A stretch of DNA of 64,000 nucleotides from contig NZ_FNNN01000021.1 of the NCBI RefSeq assembly GCF_900106755.1, positions 44,499 to 108,498 on the forward strand, read 5' to 3'. The notes under the pieces were generated by a model. The model was not told where the DNA came from. It searched no databases and was given only the letters and a program-made list of their open reading frames with translations. This DNA is from Bacteroides faecis MAJ27 (lineage in GTDB: Bacteria > Bacteroidota > Bacteroidia > Bacteroidales > Bacteroidaceae). Numbering within the stretch: the stretch's first letter is position 1; each line of letters starts with the position of its first letter. The translations under genes and the position numbers were made by a program. Positions 17,932 through 26,379 of this stretch are shown here, piece by piece.

Positions 17932-19029
17932 ATGAATAACACATTCCCAACAGAAGGGAATCTATCAGGGCTCAGCCGGAAAGATTTCCAAAAGGAGATA
18001 AATGATAAAGAAACTGATTTATTTATCCTCAAAAACAAAAAGGGAATGGAAGTCGCCGTAACTAACTACGGATGCGCCATTCTCGCTATCATGGTACCGG
18101 ATAAAAATGGAAAATATGCAAACGTTGTCCTCGGACACGACAGCATAGACCACGTTGTCAACAGCCCGGAACCATTCCTCAGCACTACTATCGGACGCTA
18201 CGGCAACCGTATCGCCAAAGGAAAATTCACTTTGTATGGAGAAGAGCATGAGCTCACTATCAATAACGGACCCAACTCCCTGCACGGAGGACCCACCGGT
18301 TTTCACGCCCGCGTCTGGGATGCCGATCAACTGGCTGAAAATATAATCCAATTCAATTATATCTCAGCCGACGGCGAAGAAGGTTTCCCGGGCAACCTGG
18401 AGGTTGAAATGGTTTATCGCCTGGAAGAAGAAGAAAATGCATTGGTTATCGAATATCGTGCCACAACGGACAAAGCTACTGTAGTCAACCTGACTAATCA
18501 CGGTTTCTTCAATTTGGCTGGTATCAGCAATCCTACTCCTACTATCGAAAACAACATTGTTACTATCAACGCTAATTTCTATACGCCTATTGATGAGGTT
18601 TCCATCCCGACTGGAGAAATTGCCAAAGTAGAAGGTACTCCGATGGACTTCACCACTCCGCATGCCGTAGGTGAACGCATCAACGATAAATTCCAACAAC
18701 TGATTTACGGTGCCGGATATGACCACTGCTATGTACTGAACAAGATCGAAACAGGTTCATTGGATCTGGCTGCTACTTGTTTCGAACCGAATAGCGGTCG
18801 TACCATGGAAGTATATACTACCGAAGCCGGCGTACAGCTTTACACCGGTAACTGGCTGAATGGATTCGAAGGTGCTCACGGAGCAACATTCCCTGCAAGA
18901 AGCGCTATCTGCTTCGAAGCACAATGTTTCCCCGACACTCCGAACAAACCGCATTTCCCCTCGGCTACTTTATTGCCGGGTGACGAATACCAGCAGGTGA
19001 CTATCTACAAATTCGGTGTGGAAAAATAA
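17932..19029 (+). CDS. galM: Aldose 1-epimerase, cytoplasmic
   Basis: A 365-residue mutarotase that interconverts alpha and beta anomers of galactose or other aldoses so galactokinase gets its preferred form. Family motifs are TTIGRYGNRIAKGKF, NNGPNSLHGGPTGFH, NLTNHGFFNLAG (catalytic His) and ICFEAQCFPDTPNKPHFPS (catalytic Glu). There is no signal peptide, unlike the second mutarotase at 45534-46673. The ATG at 17932 is preferred because a longer GTG start overlaps the candidate promoter. It is the first gene of a three-gene galactose operon. Confidence 0.9.
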   Translation: MNNTFPTEGNLSGLSRKDFQKEINDKETDLFILKNKKGMEVAVTNYGCAILAIMVPDKNGKYANVVLGHDSIDHVVNSPEPFLSTTIGRYGNRIAKGKFTLYGEEHELTINNGPNSLHGGPTGFHARVWDADQLAENIIQFNYISADGEEGFPGNLEVEMVYRLEEEENALVIEYRATTDKATVVNLTNHGFFNLAGISNPTPTIENNIVTINANFYTPIDEVSIPTGEIAKVEGTPMDFTTPHAVGERINDKFQQLIYGAGYDHCYVLNKIETGSLDLAATCFEPNSGRTMEVYTTEAGVQLYTGNWLNGFEGAHGATFPARSAICFEAQCFPDTPNKPHFPSATLLPGDEYQQVTIYKFGVEK

Positions 19030-19082
19030 AAGATGAAAAAATAACTAACCTAATTTTATAAACTAACATTTTTAATAGAACC

Positions 19083-20393
19083 ATGACACAAGAAAAAAAG
19101 AATGGAAAAATCATTGCCATTATCACGATGATTTTCCTTTTCGGTATGATTTCATTCGTTACTAACCTCGCAGCTCCTATGGGTATTGTGCTGAAGAATC
19201 AATTCGACGTATCCAATGCCTTGGGTATGCTGGGAAACTTCGGTAACTTTATAGCTTACGCAGTAATGGGTATCCCGAGCGGTATCTTGTTGCAACGTGT
19301 AGGATATAAGAAAACAGCCCTCATCGCAGTAGCTATCGGTTTTATCGGCGTAGGTATCCAATTCCTGTCCGGTCATTCAAGCCCGGAAATGGCTTTTGCC
19401 GTTTATTTGATTGGTGCATTCGTAGCAGGTTTCTCTATGTGTTTGCTTAACACTGTAGTAAACCCGATGTTGAACAAACTGGGTGGCGAAGGTAACAAAG
19501 GTAACCAGCTTATCCAGGTGGGCGGCTCTTTCAACTCAGTAATGGCTACCATTACTCCGATGTTCGTTGGTATCTTGATCGCCGGATCTATCGAAAAAGC
19601 TACTATTTCTCAGATTTTCCCTGTAATGTACACTGCAATGGCTGTGTTCGCTTTCGCTTTCTTCGTACTTTTGTTTGTACGTATTCCGGAACCCAACGCT
19701 GCTACTACAACTGAACCGATCAGCACACTGATGAAAGGTGCTTTGAAGTTCCGTCACTTTGTATTAGGTGCTATCGCTATCTTTGTATATGTAGGTATTG
19801 AAGTAGGTGTACCGGGTACTCTGAACCTGTTCCTTACTGACCCTGTAGAAAAAGGCGGTGCCGGTATCGCTTCTACTATCTCCGGTTTCGTAGTAGGAAC
19901 TTATTGGTTCCTGATGTTGATCGGTCGTCTGGCCGGTGCTTCACTCGGTGCAAAAGTTTCCAGTAAAGCGATGCTTACATTTACATCTGGACTGGGATTG
20001 ATTTTAGTATTCCTTGCCATCTTCTCTTCTACAGGAACATTGGTTAATCTGCCTGTACTTCAACAAAGTGCAACCGGCGGTTTGTCATTCGGTTTTGCAG
20101 AAGTGCCCATCAACGCTATGTACTTAGTATTAGTCGGTTTCTGTACTTCTATCATGTGGGGTGGTATCTTCAACCTTGCTGTAGAAGGATTGGGTAAATA
20201 TCTTGCTGCTGCTTCCGGTCTGTTTATGGTATTGGTATGTGGTGGAGGTATCCTGCCTGTTATCCAGGGATGGGTAGCTGACGTTGCCGGTTTCATGCCA
20301 AGTTACTGGGTAATCATCATTGCTCTGGCATACTTGCTGTACTACGGTCTGGTAGGTTGCAAAAATGTAAATAAAGATATTCCAGTAGAATAA
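19083..20393 (+). CDS. Glucose/galactose MFS transporter (FucP/GluP type)
   Basis: A 436-residue inner-membrane permease with about 12 hydrophobic segments. The opening IIAIITMIFLFGMISFVTNL and then MLGNFGNFIAYAVMGIPSG are usual for the FHS (fucose-galactose-glucose:H+ symporter) branch of the MFS. It lies between galM and galK, which points to galactose as the likely substrate. Gaps of 53 and 42 bases indicate one operon. Codon use is strongly biased, as in highly expressed genes. Other hexoses remain possible. Confidence 0.85.
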   Translation: MTQEKKNGKIIAIITMIFLFGMISFVTNLAAPMGIVLKNQFDVSNALGMLGNFGNFIAYAVMGIPSGILLQRVGYKKTALIAVAIGFIGVGIQFLSGHSSPEMAFAVYLIGAFVAGFSMCLLNTVVNPMLNKLGGEGNKGNQLIQVGGSFNSVMATITPMFVGILIAGSIEKATISQIFPVMYTAMAVFAFAFFVLLFVRIPEPNAATTTEPISTLMKGALKFRHFVLGAIAIFVYVGIEVGVPGTLNLFLTDPVEKGGAGIASTISGFVVGTYWFLMLIGRLAGASLGAKVSSKAMLTFTSGLGLILVFLAIFSSTGTLVNLPVLQQSATGGLSFGFAEVPINAMYLVLVGFCTSIMWGGIFNLAVEGLGKYLAAASGLFMVLVCGGGILPVIQGWVADVAGFMPSYWVIIIALAYLLYYGLVGCKNVNKDIPVE

Positions 20394-20435
20394 AACTCTG
20401 AATTTAATTTATTCACCTTATAAAATTGATTTATC

Positions 20436-21590
20436 ATGGATATAGAACACGTAAGAAGTCGCTTCATTAAGCATTTTGATGGAACTACAGGATTTATATA
20501 TGCCTCTCCGGGTCGCATCAACCTGATTGGCGAACATACTGACTACAACGGTGGATTCGTATTCCCCGGAGCTGTGGACAAAGGTATGCTTGCTGAAATC
20601 AAACCGAACGGCACTGACAAAGTAAGAGCTTATTCTATCGACCTGAAAGATTATGTAGAATTTGGCCTGAACGAAGAGGATGCTCCCCGCGCAAGCTGGG
20701 CAAGATACATTTTCGGTGTATGCCGTGAAATGATCAAACGTGGCGTAGACGTGAAAGGATTCAATACTGCTTTCTCCGGTGATGTGCCTCTGGGTGCCGG
20801 TATGTCTTCTTCAGCTGCTTTGGAAAGTACATATGCTTTCGCTCTGAACGAACTGTTCGGTGAAGGTAAGATCGATAAATTTGAATTGGCTAAAGTGGGT
20901 CAGGCTACTGAACACAACTATTGCGGTGTAAACTGCGGTATCATGGACCAGTTCGCTTCTGTATTTGGTAAAGCAGGCAGCTTGATCCGTCTGGACTGCC
21001 GTTCACTGGAATACCAGTATTTCCCATTCCATCCGGAAGGTTATCGCCTGGTATTGATGGATTCAGTAGTGAAACACGAACTGGCTTCTTCTGCTTACAA
21101 CAAGCGTCGTCAGAGCTGCGAAGCTGCTGTTGCTGCTATCCAGAAAAAACATCCGCACGTAGAATTCCTGCGCGACTGTACAATGGATATGCTGGAAGAA
21201 GCTAAGGCTGACATCAGTGCTGAAGACTATATGCGTGCCGAATATGTAATCGAAGAAATCCAACGCGTACTTGACGTTTGCGACGCGCTGGAAAAAGACG
21301 ATTACGAAACAGTAGGTCAGAAGATGTACGAAACTCACCACGGTATGAGTAAATTGTACGAAGTGAGCTGCGAAGAACTTGACTTCCTGAACGATTGCGC
21401 TAAAGAATATGGTGTAACCGGTTCACGCGTAATGGGTGGCGGCTTCGGTGGTTGTACTATCAACCTTGTCAAGAACGAACTGTATGACAACTTCGTTGAA
21501 AAGACAAAAGAAGCTTTCAAAGCTAAATTCGGCAGAAGTCCGAAAGTATACGATGTGGTAATCGGTGACGGTTCTCGCAGAGTAGAATAA
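20436..21590 (+). CDS. galK: Galactokinase
   Basis: A 384-residue GHMP kinase that phosphorylates galactose at C1 with ATP. The galactokinase signature GRINLIGEHTDYNGGFVFP is near the N-terminus, the ATP-binding PLGAGMSSSAALE follows in the middle, and GSRVMGGGFGGCTINLV near the C-terminus is the third GHMP motif. Length is standard. It ends the galactose operon and is followed by a hairpin terminator. The rest of the Leloir pathway is not in this window. Confidence 0.95.
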   Translation: MDIEHVRSRFIKHFDGTTGFIYASPGRINLIGEHTDYNGGFVFPGAVDKGMLAEIKPNGTDKVRAYSIDLKDYVEFGLNEEDAPRASWARYIFGVCREMIKRGVDVKGFNTAFSGDVPLGAGMSSSAALESTYAFALNELFGEGKIDKFELAKVGQATEHNYCGVNCGIMDQFASVFGKAGSLIRLDCRSLEYQYFPFHPEGYRLVLMDSVVKHELASSAYNKRRQSCEAAVAAIQKKHPHVEFLRDCTMDMLEEAKADISAEDYMRAEYVIEEIQRVLDVCDALEKDDYETVGQKMYETHHGMSKLYEVSCEELDFLNDCAKEYGVTGSRVMGGGFGGCTINLVKNELYDNFVEKTKEAFKAKFGRSPKVYDVVIGDGSRRVE

Positions 21591-21615
21591 GCTATTATTC
21601 ATCAGAATAAATAAG

Positions 21616-21648
21616 AAGGGCGTCTTTCCGGAATGGAAGGACGCCCTT
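21616..21648. terminator. Hairpin terminator between galK and the convergent GH43 operon
   Basis: Arms AAGGGCGTCTTTCC (21616-21629) and GGAAGGACGCCCTT (21635-21648) pair over 14 positions with one G-U pair and a 5-base loop. It follows the galK stop by 25 bases and precedes a short T-rich run. It may serve both converging operons. Confidence 0.8.
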
Positions 21649-21708
21649 ACTTTTCAATTAACAAAAAAGCTAAAACCTATTATCTAACCTAACCCTATAA
21701 TTTACTGT

Positions 21709-22674
21709 TTATTGTACGCCTTCCGTTGTCATCTGAATGCGTTTCATGGTACCATCCTCGTTATAATACAAGCGGTCTATGCAGACAGAACGACGGAAAC
21801 TGCCTCCGGCTGTATTGATGCTTCCATTATGATAAATGAAATACCAGTCGCCCTTGAACTCGATAATAGCCTGATGATTGGTATTGGAATTGCCGGCTAT
21901 CTCATTAAGGATGCCTTTGTATTCCCAAGGTCCGGTAATGCTACGGCTCATGGCGTAACATATCTTTTCCGGAAATTCAGAAGCATATGAAAGGTAGTAC
22001 CACTCTCCACGCTTATGTATCCACGGAGCTTCCGTATATCGGGGCAGATGAACCGGTACGATAGGACCATCCAGCTCAATCATATTCTTTTTCAGTTTGA
22101 CATAGTAGCATTGGGTATTCCCCCAATAAAGATATGCCTGTCCGTCGTCGTCAATAAAAACAGTCGGGTCGATATCTTCCCAGGAGATCTTGGTAAATTC
22201 GGTCGTCATATCATTGGTGATCAGTGCGGAACCACGGGCATCCACAAAAGGACCGACAGGCGAATCAGATACGGCTACACCGATGGATTTTCCGTGAATA
22301 GTGCCATGTTCCACTGTCACATACCAATAGAACTTTCCGTCACGTTCTATCACCTGACTAGCCCATGCTTCCCCTTTTGCCCAACTGAAATCTTTGGCTT
22401 TCAAAGGAACTGGATGCTCCGTCCATGTCTTCATATCGGGAGACGAGAATACACACCATTCATTCAACTGGTAATGTTCTCTGGGAGGAGGACATTCGTC
22501 ATGTCCGGCATAAATGTACACCTTACCGTCATGCACCATAGCACCCGGATCGGCTGTATATTTATATTTTATGATGGGATTGCCATTGGCTACAAAAGTA
22601 GTGTCATTCTGCGCAGACAGCCCGGAAAAGGCTGCCAATGCGCATGAAATCATAACTAGTTTAACGCTATTCAT
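21709..22674 (-). CDS. GH43 glycoside hydrolase, probable exo-acting arabinofuranosidase
   Basis: A 321-residue exported enzyme with a five-bladed beta-propeller. After a signal peptide (MNSVKLVMISCALAAFSGLSA) come the three GH43 acidic residues: the base Asp in YTADPGAM, the pKa-modulating Asp in WEDIDPTVFID, and the acid Glu in YTEAPWIHKRG. There is no lipobox, so it is probably periplasmic. It is the third gene of the minus-strand operon of this arabinan locus and follows the GH51 gene with a single-base gap. Linkage specificity within arabinan is inferred from context. ATG at 22674 places the signal peptide at the N-terminus. Confidence 0.85.
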   Translation of the reverse strand: MNSVKLVMISCALAAFSGLSAQNDTTFVANGNPIIKYKYTADPGAMVHDGKVYIYAGHDECPPPREHYQLNEWCVFSSPDMKTWTEHPVPLKAKDFSWAKGEAWASQVIERDGKFYWYVTVEHGTIHGKSIGVAVSDSPVGPFVDARGSALITNDMTTEFTKISWEDIDPTVFIDDDGQAYLYWGNTQCYYVKLKKNMIELDGPIVPVHLPRYTEAPWIHKRGEWYYLSYASEFPEKICYAMSRSITGPWEYKGILNEIAGNSNTNHQAIIEFKGDWYFIYHNGSINTAGGSFRRSVCIDRLYYNEDGTMKRIQMTTEGVQ

Positions 22675-22675
22675 T

Positions 22676-24658
22676 TTATTTCTTCGTGAATTTATAAACT
22701 GCAAATGTGTTCGGTCCGAGTTCGGTGGTTAACGCATGACCATTGATCGTTACCGGTGTCTCCTGCGGAGTGATGGCAAACGGTTGTTCAAGCGTATTAT
22801 CTTTGTCCTGATCGAGTGAGCTAAGAGTGATGCAACGTCCTTCGGACAATACATCCTGCTTTTTCAGACCTTCGAAAGTCAAGGATACAGGCTGTGTCTT
22901 ATCGGAAGTATTAGCTACTTTGACAATCAGTTCGTTCTTATCCTTATCATAGACTGCACTGGCAAAAAGTCCGTTTTGTCCTTCCGCCCCCGTTACCGGT
23001 TTCTTGTTCATAGTGAGAGGAAGTACATTCGTTCCTTTGTTCTGTGCGTACAGCTGCTGCACATAATAACTTACGGTACGCACCGAGTTAAGATTATCAA
23101 ACCAAATCATGTCCGGACGCCATTGCCATCCCTCCACATGAGCGAAAAGCGGCGCATAAGTAGCCATATGTACGATATCGGCATTGCGTTCCAATCCGGT
23201 CATGAAGGCTGCTTCGAGCAAGGCAGCATGGAAGTGGTTCCATTTCTTTCCTTTTCCGTGACAAGCATATTCGCCGGCAAATACTTTCGGTCCTTTGCGG
23301 TCATAGTTATCATAGCGTGCTCCCTGACTGAGGAACCAGCTTTCGGGACGGTAGAAGTGTTCGTCTACCAGATCAGCTTTCAGACGTTTCATCTCAGGCC
23401 ACAGGTAATCGAATTCTTTTCCTTCGGAGTTCGGGCCGGAACTGCCTACAATCATGATTTCCGGATGCGCCTTGCGAAGAGCCTTGATAAACGGTTCGAG
23501 ACGTTCGGGATACTCTTTTCCCCACTGTTCATTACCGATGCCCAGATATTTCAAATTAAAAGATGCCGGATGTCCCATATCGGCACGTACTTTCCCCCAA
23601 GTCGTGTTCACGTCTCCATTGGCAAATTCGATCAGATCGAGTGCATCCTGAATATAGCTGTCCAGGTCGCAAACTGCTACGTGAGCTTTTTCTTCATTGT
23701 TCTGATACTGACAGGCAAGTCCGCAGTTCAGGATCGGAAGCGGTGCCGCTCCCATTTCTTCAGAAAGAAGAAAATATTCATAGAATCCCAGTCCGTAGCT
23801 TTGATAATAATCCGGATAGAAACGATGGGTAAAGGTATATTGCCAACGATTTTCGTTCAATGGACGGTTTTCTACCGGCCCCACGGATTTCTTCCAGTCA
23901 TAACGGGTTTCGAGATCCGTACCTTCAACGATGCAACCACCGGGGAAACGGAAGACTCCCGGATGAATATCCGCCAAAGCCTGTGCAAGGTCTTTGCGAA
24001 GACCGTTCTCATGTCCCTTCCAAGTATCGACAGGAAAAAGGGAAATATGCTCCAAGTCTACCGTACCCTGGGAAGCAAGGAAAATACGAAGCGTTGCTTT
24101 GGGATTGGTAACACCCGCTTTTAAGATTACCTGATACTTCTTCCAGTCTTTGGAATCAATGGTCAGTGTCTGAGAGGCAAAAGCCTGATGTTCGCCCATA
24201 GATTTGGTATCTACAAGTTCCACACGTATCTTTTCACCTGTACCTCCGTGCGGCAGACGTGCCCACACAGAGAAGCGGTATTCTTCACCTTGCTTAACCC
24301 CGATGCCGAAGAAGCCTTCATTATCCAGTCCGGTATGCTTGTGGGCATGTCCCGGATTATCAAGACGCACATAATGCGGATTGCGTTCAAAAGGACCGTC
24401 ATCCTGCAAAGTCACCTTTCCATAAGTCTTCCATCCCATCAGACGCTGGGGAAATTCGAATGAACGGTTCTTTACCAGTTCGGCATAAAGTCCGCCATCG
24501 GCAGCATAATTGATGTCTTCAAAAAAGAGTCCGTACATTGTCGGCTGGATTTCAGCACCCAACTTCTTAGCCTGGATCACCATTTCATTGGTTTGTGCAT
24601 GAAGTGCCATGCCGGTAGATAAGGCTAATGCAGCCAGTAATTCTGTGTATCTTCTCAT
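22676..24658 (-). CDS. GH51 alpha-L-arabinofuranosidase (long form), periplasmic
   Basis: A 660-residue exported retaining arabinofuranosidase. The signal peptide MRRYTELLAALALSTGMALHA is followed by GLFFEDINYAADGG, typical of GH51. A beta-sandwich inserted at about residues 60-190 precedes the barrel. The acid/base Glu is in YLGIGNEQWGKEYPE and the nucleophile Glu in VFAGEYACHG. It should release arabinose from imported arabino-oligosaccharides. A second, shorter GH51 lies at 56157-57701, so this locus has two with different domain plans. ATG at 24658 is chosen over a TTG three codons upstream. Confidence 0.9.
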   Translation of the reverse strand: MRRYTELLAALALSTGMALHAQTNEMVIQAKKLGAEIQPTMYGLFFEDINYAADGGLYAELVKNRSFEFPQRLMGWKTYGKVTLQDDGPFERNPHYVRLDNPGHAHKHTGLDNEGFFGIGVKQGEEYRFSVWARLPHGGTGEKIRVELVDTKSMGEHQAFASQTLTIDSKDWKKYQVILKAGVTNPKATLRIFLASQGTVDLEHISLFPVDTWKGHENGLRKDLAQALADIHPGVFRFPGGCIVEGTDLETRYDWKKSVGPVENRPLNENRWQYTFTHRFYPDYYQSYGLGFYEYFLLSEEMGAAPLPILNCGLACQYQNNEEKAHVAVCDLDSYIQDALDLIEFANGDVNTTWGKVRADMGHPASFNLKYLGIGNEQWGKEYPERLEPFIKALRKAHPEIMIVGSSGPNSEGKEFDYLWPEMKRLKADLVDEHFYRPESWFLSQGARYDNYDRKGPKVFAGEYACHGKGKKWNHFHAALLEAAFMTGLERNADIVHMATYAPLFAHVEGWQWRPDMIWFDNLNSVRTVSYYVQQLYAQNKGTNVLPLTMNKKPVTGAEGQNGLFASAVYDKDKNELIVKVANTSDKTQPVSLTFEGLKKQDVLSEGRCITLSSLDQDKDNTLEQPFAITPQETPVTINGHALTTELGPNTFAVYKFTKK

Positions 24659-24682
24659 GGTTTTCAATAAAATTATATATAG

Positions 24683-26203
24683 TTATTTGATTCTTTTTCC
24701 CCAGACAGAACGTCCCCGGCTATCGAGTCCGGTAAAGAGAATTGTTTCGGTTTCGTTCTCCCAATCGTGTCCTGCAAAGATAACCAGATTCTCAATCTTC
24801 TCCGAGTTCAAATCTACCATTAATAGATGTTTTTCGGTCAAAAAGGACCATTTTCCATTCATTTGAACTATATTCCATTCGTTATCGGTCATCTGCCCTT
24901 TGCACGTGCCGTCTTTTGCCAAAGTCATTCGGGTGGACAGGTTCCACTCCTTCTCTTTCAGTTCTCCTTCTCCCCATAAAATCTGTCCGGCTTCCAGCTG
25001 ACGTTCGTATGCCGGTTCCTGCACTCGTATGATTTCCCATTCACCGACCAGATCTTCTTTGCTGAATTGACGCGAAGCAGTCCCTGCATATCTCTCGGGA
25101 GAAGCGACTGGCCAGCCTTCGGGAGTGAAGAACAACTGCCGTATATGCAACACCATTAACTGATTTTGCGGTGACAGACGTCCCTGATGCGCCATAAAAT
25201 AGTTTCCCTCATTATCTGAAAAGACAGCACAATGTGCAGTACCCGCCCATCCGGTATGATTCTCAAAACGGTATGGTGCGGTCAGTATCGGAAAATTATT
25301 GGTTGTATCCTTCACTGCCTTACCGAAATAGTCTGTAAACGGACCTTCGGCGGCATCCGAACGGCTGACACGTACATTATAAGTCGTCATCAGCGGATCA
25401 TAGGAAGTGAAAAGATAATATTGTTTCAGCTCCGGATGATAGATAATTTCCGGTGCTTCGAGATTATCCTTCCGATAGTTGGCACGTCGTGCTACAAGGT
25501 GGCCCCAATCGCCTTCGTTTAAAACCAATCCGGTTTCCGGATTCAGTTCGACGCAATACAGACCACCGAAGAAGGAGCCGTAGTGCATCCACCATTTACC
25601 GGTACTCTCGTCAGCTATAACACTTGGATCGATGGCATTCATCGCGGTAGAATCATCTGTTTTAACGATACAGCCCTTCTGCGTCCACGGCCCTTCGGGA
25701 GAAGTTGATTCGGCAAGTCCGATATAGGATGTCTTACGTCCGAATGCGGATACGCAATAATAGAGGCGGTATTTATCTTTATAAGGAATGATATATGGTG
25801 CCCAGATATTAGTTGCTCCCTGCCCATTCGCATGAGATTGTACCCATTGGACAGCTTCTTCCGGTATTTCCGGAAATGCCCATCCCAGAAACTCCCAGTG
25901 TACCAGATCCTTGGAACGGCGCATCTGGATAAATCCCAACGGCACGCCTTTCTCTCTCGCCTCTTTCCGGTTTTCACCGAAAATTGCATCTGTAGAATAC
26001 ATATAGTAATAGTCGCCCAACTTCCGGCAGGACGGATCGTGTACATTGTATGTTCCCCATTGACGGTAATCTTCCATTTTGGCTACTGATAAATAATTAT
26101 CATCCCAAGGATTAGCAGAAGGAGTCGGAGTAAACACGGCAGAAGTGCAACTTGCAAAGAAGCTGCCTGCTACTAAAAGAACTGGCAAAAACAAGTTTTT
26201 CAT
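24683..26203 (-). CDS. GH43 endo-arabinanase-like lipoprotein
   Basis: A 506-residue lipoprotein; the lipobox SFFASC puts Cys19 at the mature N-terminus. The propeller domain has the base Asp in YNVHDPSCRKLG, the second Asp in NAIDPSVIADE, and the acid Glu in NLEAPEIIYHP. A beta-rich C-terminal domain from about residue 385 (GEWEIIRV to WGKRIK) resembles the tail of the GH43 at 43093-45018. The pair probably cut the arabinan backbone at the cell surface or in the periplasm. Start Met at 26203 is chosen since it is the residue before the signal peptide; a TTG at 26227 is the longest alternative. It leads a GH43-GH51-GH43 operon. Confidence 0.87.
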   Translation of the reverse strand: MKNLFLPVLLVAGSFFASCTSAVFTPTPSANPWDDNYLSVAKMEDYRQWGTYNVHDPSCRKLGDYYYMYSTDAIFGENRKEAREKGVPLGFIQMRRSKDLVHWEFLGWAFPEIPEEAVQWVQSHANGQGATNIWAPYIIPYKDKYRLYYCVSAFGRKTSYIGLAESTSPEGPWTQKGCIVKTDDSTAMNAIDPSVIADESTGKWWMHYGSFFGGLYCVELNPETGLVLNEGDWGHLVARRANYRKDNLEAPEIIYHPELKQYYLFTSYDPLMTTYNVRVSRSDAAEGPFTDYFGKAVKDTTNNFPILTAPYRFENHTGWAGTAHCAVFSDNEGNYFMAHQGRLSPQNQLMVLHIRQLFFTPEGWPVASPERYAGTASRQFSKEDLVGEWEIIRVQEPAYERQLEAGQILWGEGELKEKEWNLSTRMTLAKDGTCKGQMTDNEWNIVQMNGKWSFLTEKHLLMVDLNSEKIENLVIFAGHDWENETETILFTGLDSRGRSVWGKRIK

Positions 26204-26235
26204 AATATCTGTGTATTCGTTCATCAATTATGCTA

Positions 26236-26243
26236 CAAAAATA
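26236..26243 (-). promoter_or_regulatory. -7 box of the GH43-GH51-GH43 operon
   Basis: The minus strand reads TATTTTTG here, an exact TAnnTTTG. It lies 21 bases downstream of the nearer TGTCCACC half-site. The arrangement matches the promoter at 30815-30822. A start near 26229 leaves a leader of about 25 bases to ATG 26203. Confidence 0.7.
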
Positions 26244-26264
26244 CGTCCCGTTTCCCCTATGAAA

Positions 26265-26293
26265 GGTGGACATACGAACACGATTGGTGGACA
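26265..26293 (-). promoter_or_regulatory. Candidate HTCS operator, GH43 operon side
   Basis: Two direct copies of TGTCCACC on the minus strand (26272-26265 and 26293-26286) are spaced 21 bp centre to centre, two turns of DNA. The same two-box arrangement occurs at 30766-30794 before the SusC/SusD operon. AraC-type DNA-binding domains usually bind paired direct half-sites. The site lies between this operon and the divergent regulator gene, so it may also affect the regulator's own promoter. Binding is inferred. Confidence 0.65.
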
Positions 26294-26328
26294 ATCCGAT
26301 AATCTGCTGAAAAGAAGTTCTTCTCATT

Positions 26329-26358
26329 TTTGTGATTGAAGAGATTCTTCTAACTTTG
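26329..26358 (+). promoter_or_regulatory. Promoter of the hybrid two-component regulator
   Basis: TTTG at 26329-26332 and TAACTTTG at 26351-26358 are separated by 18 bases, close to the Bacteroides consensus. The expected start near 26366 is upstream of ATG 26380 and downstream of the GTG at 26332, which excludes that earlier codon. Confidence 0.65.
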
Positions 26359-26379
26359 CCCTTATTAATACGTACATAT

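Noticed and set aside
22976..24124. Long plus-strand open frame opposite the long GH51 gene (382 codons)
   Set aside because: It is antisense to a clear GH51 with all catalytic motifs and has no recognisable domain; long antisense frames are common in biased coding DNA.
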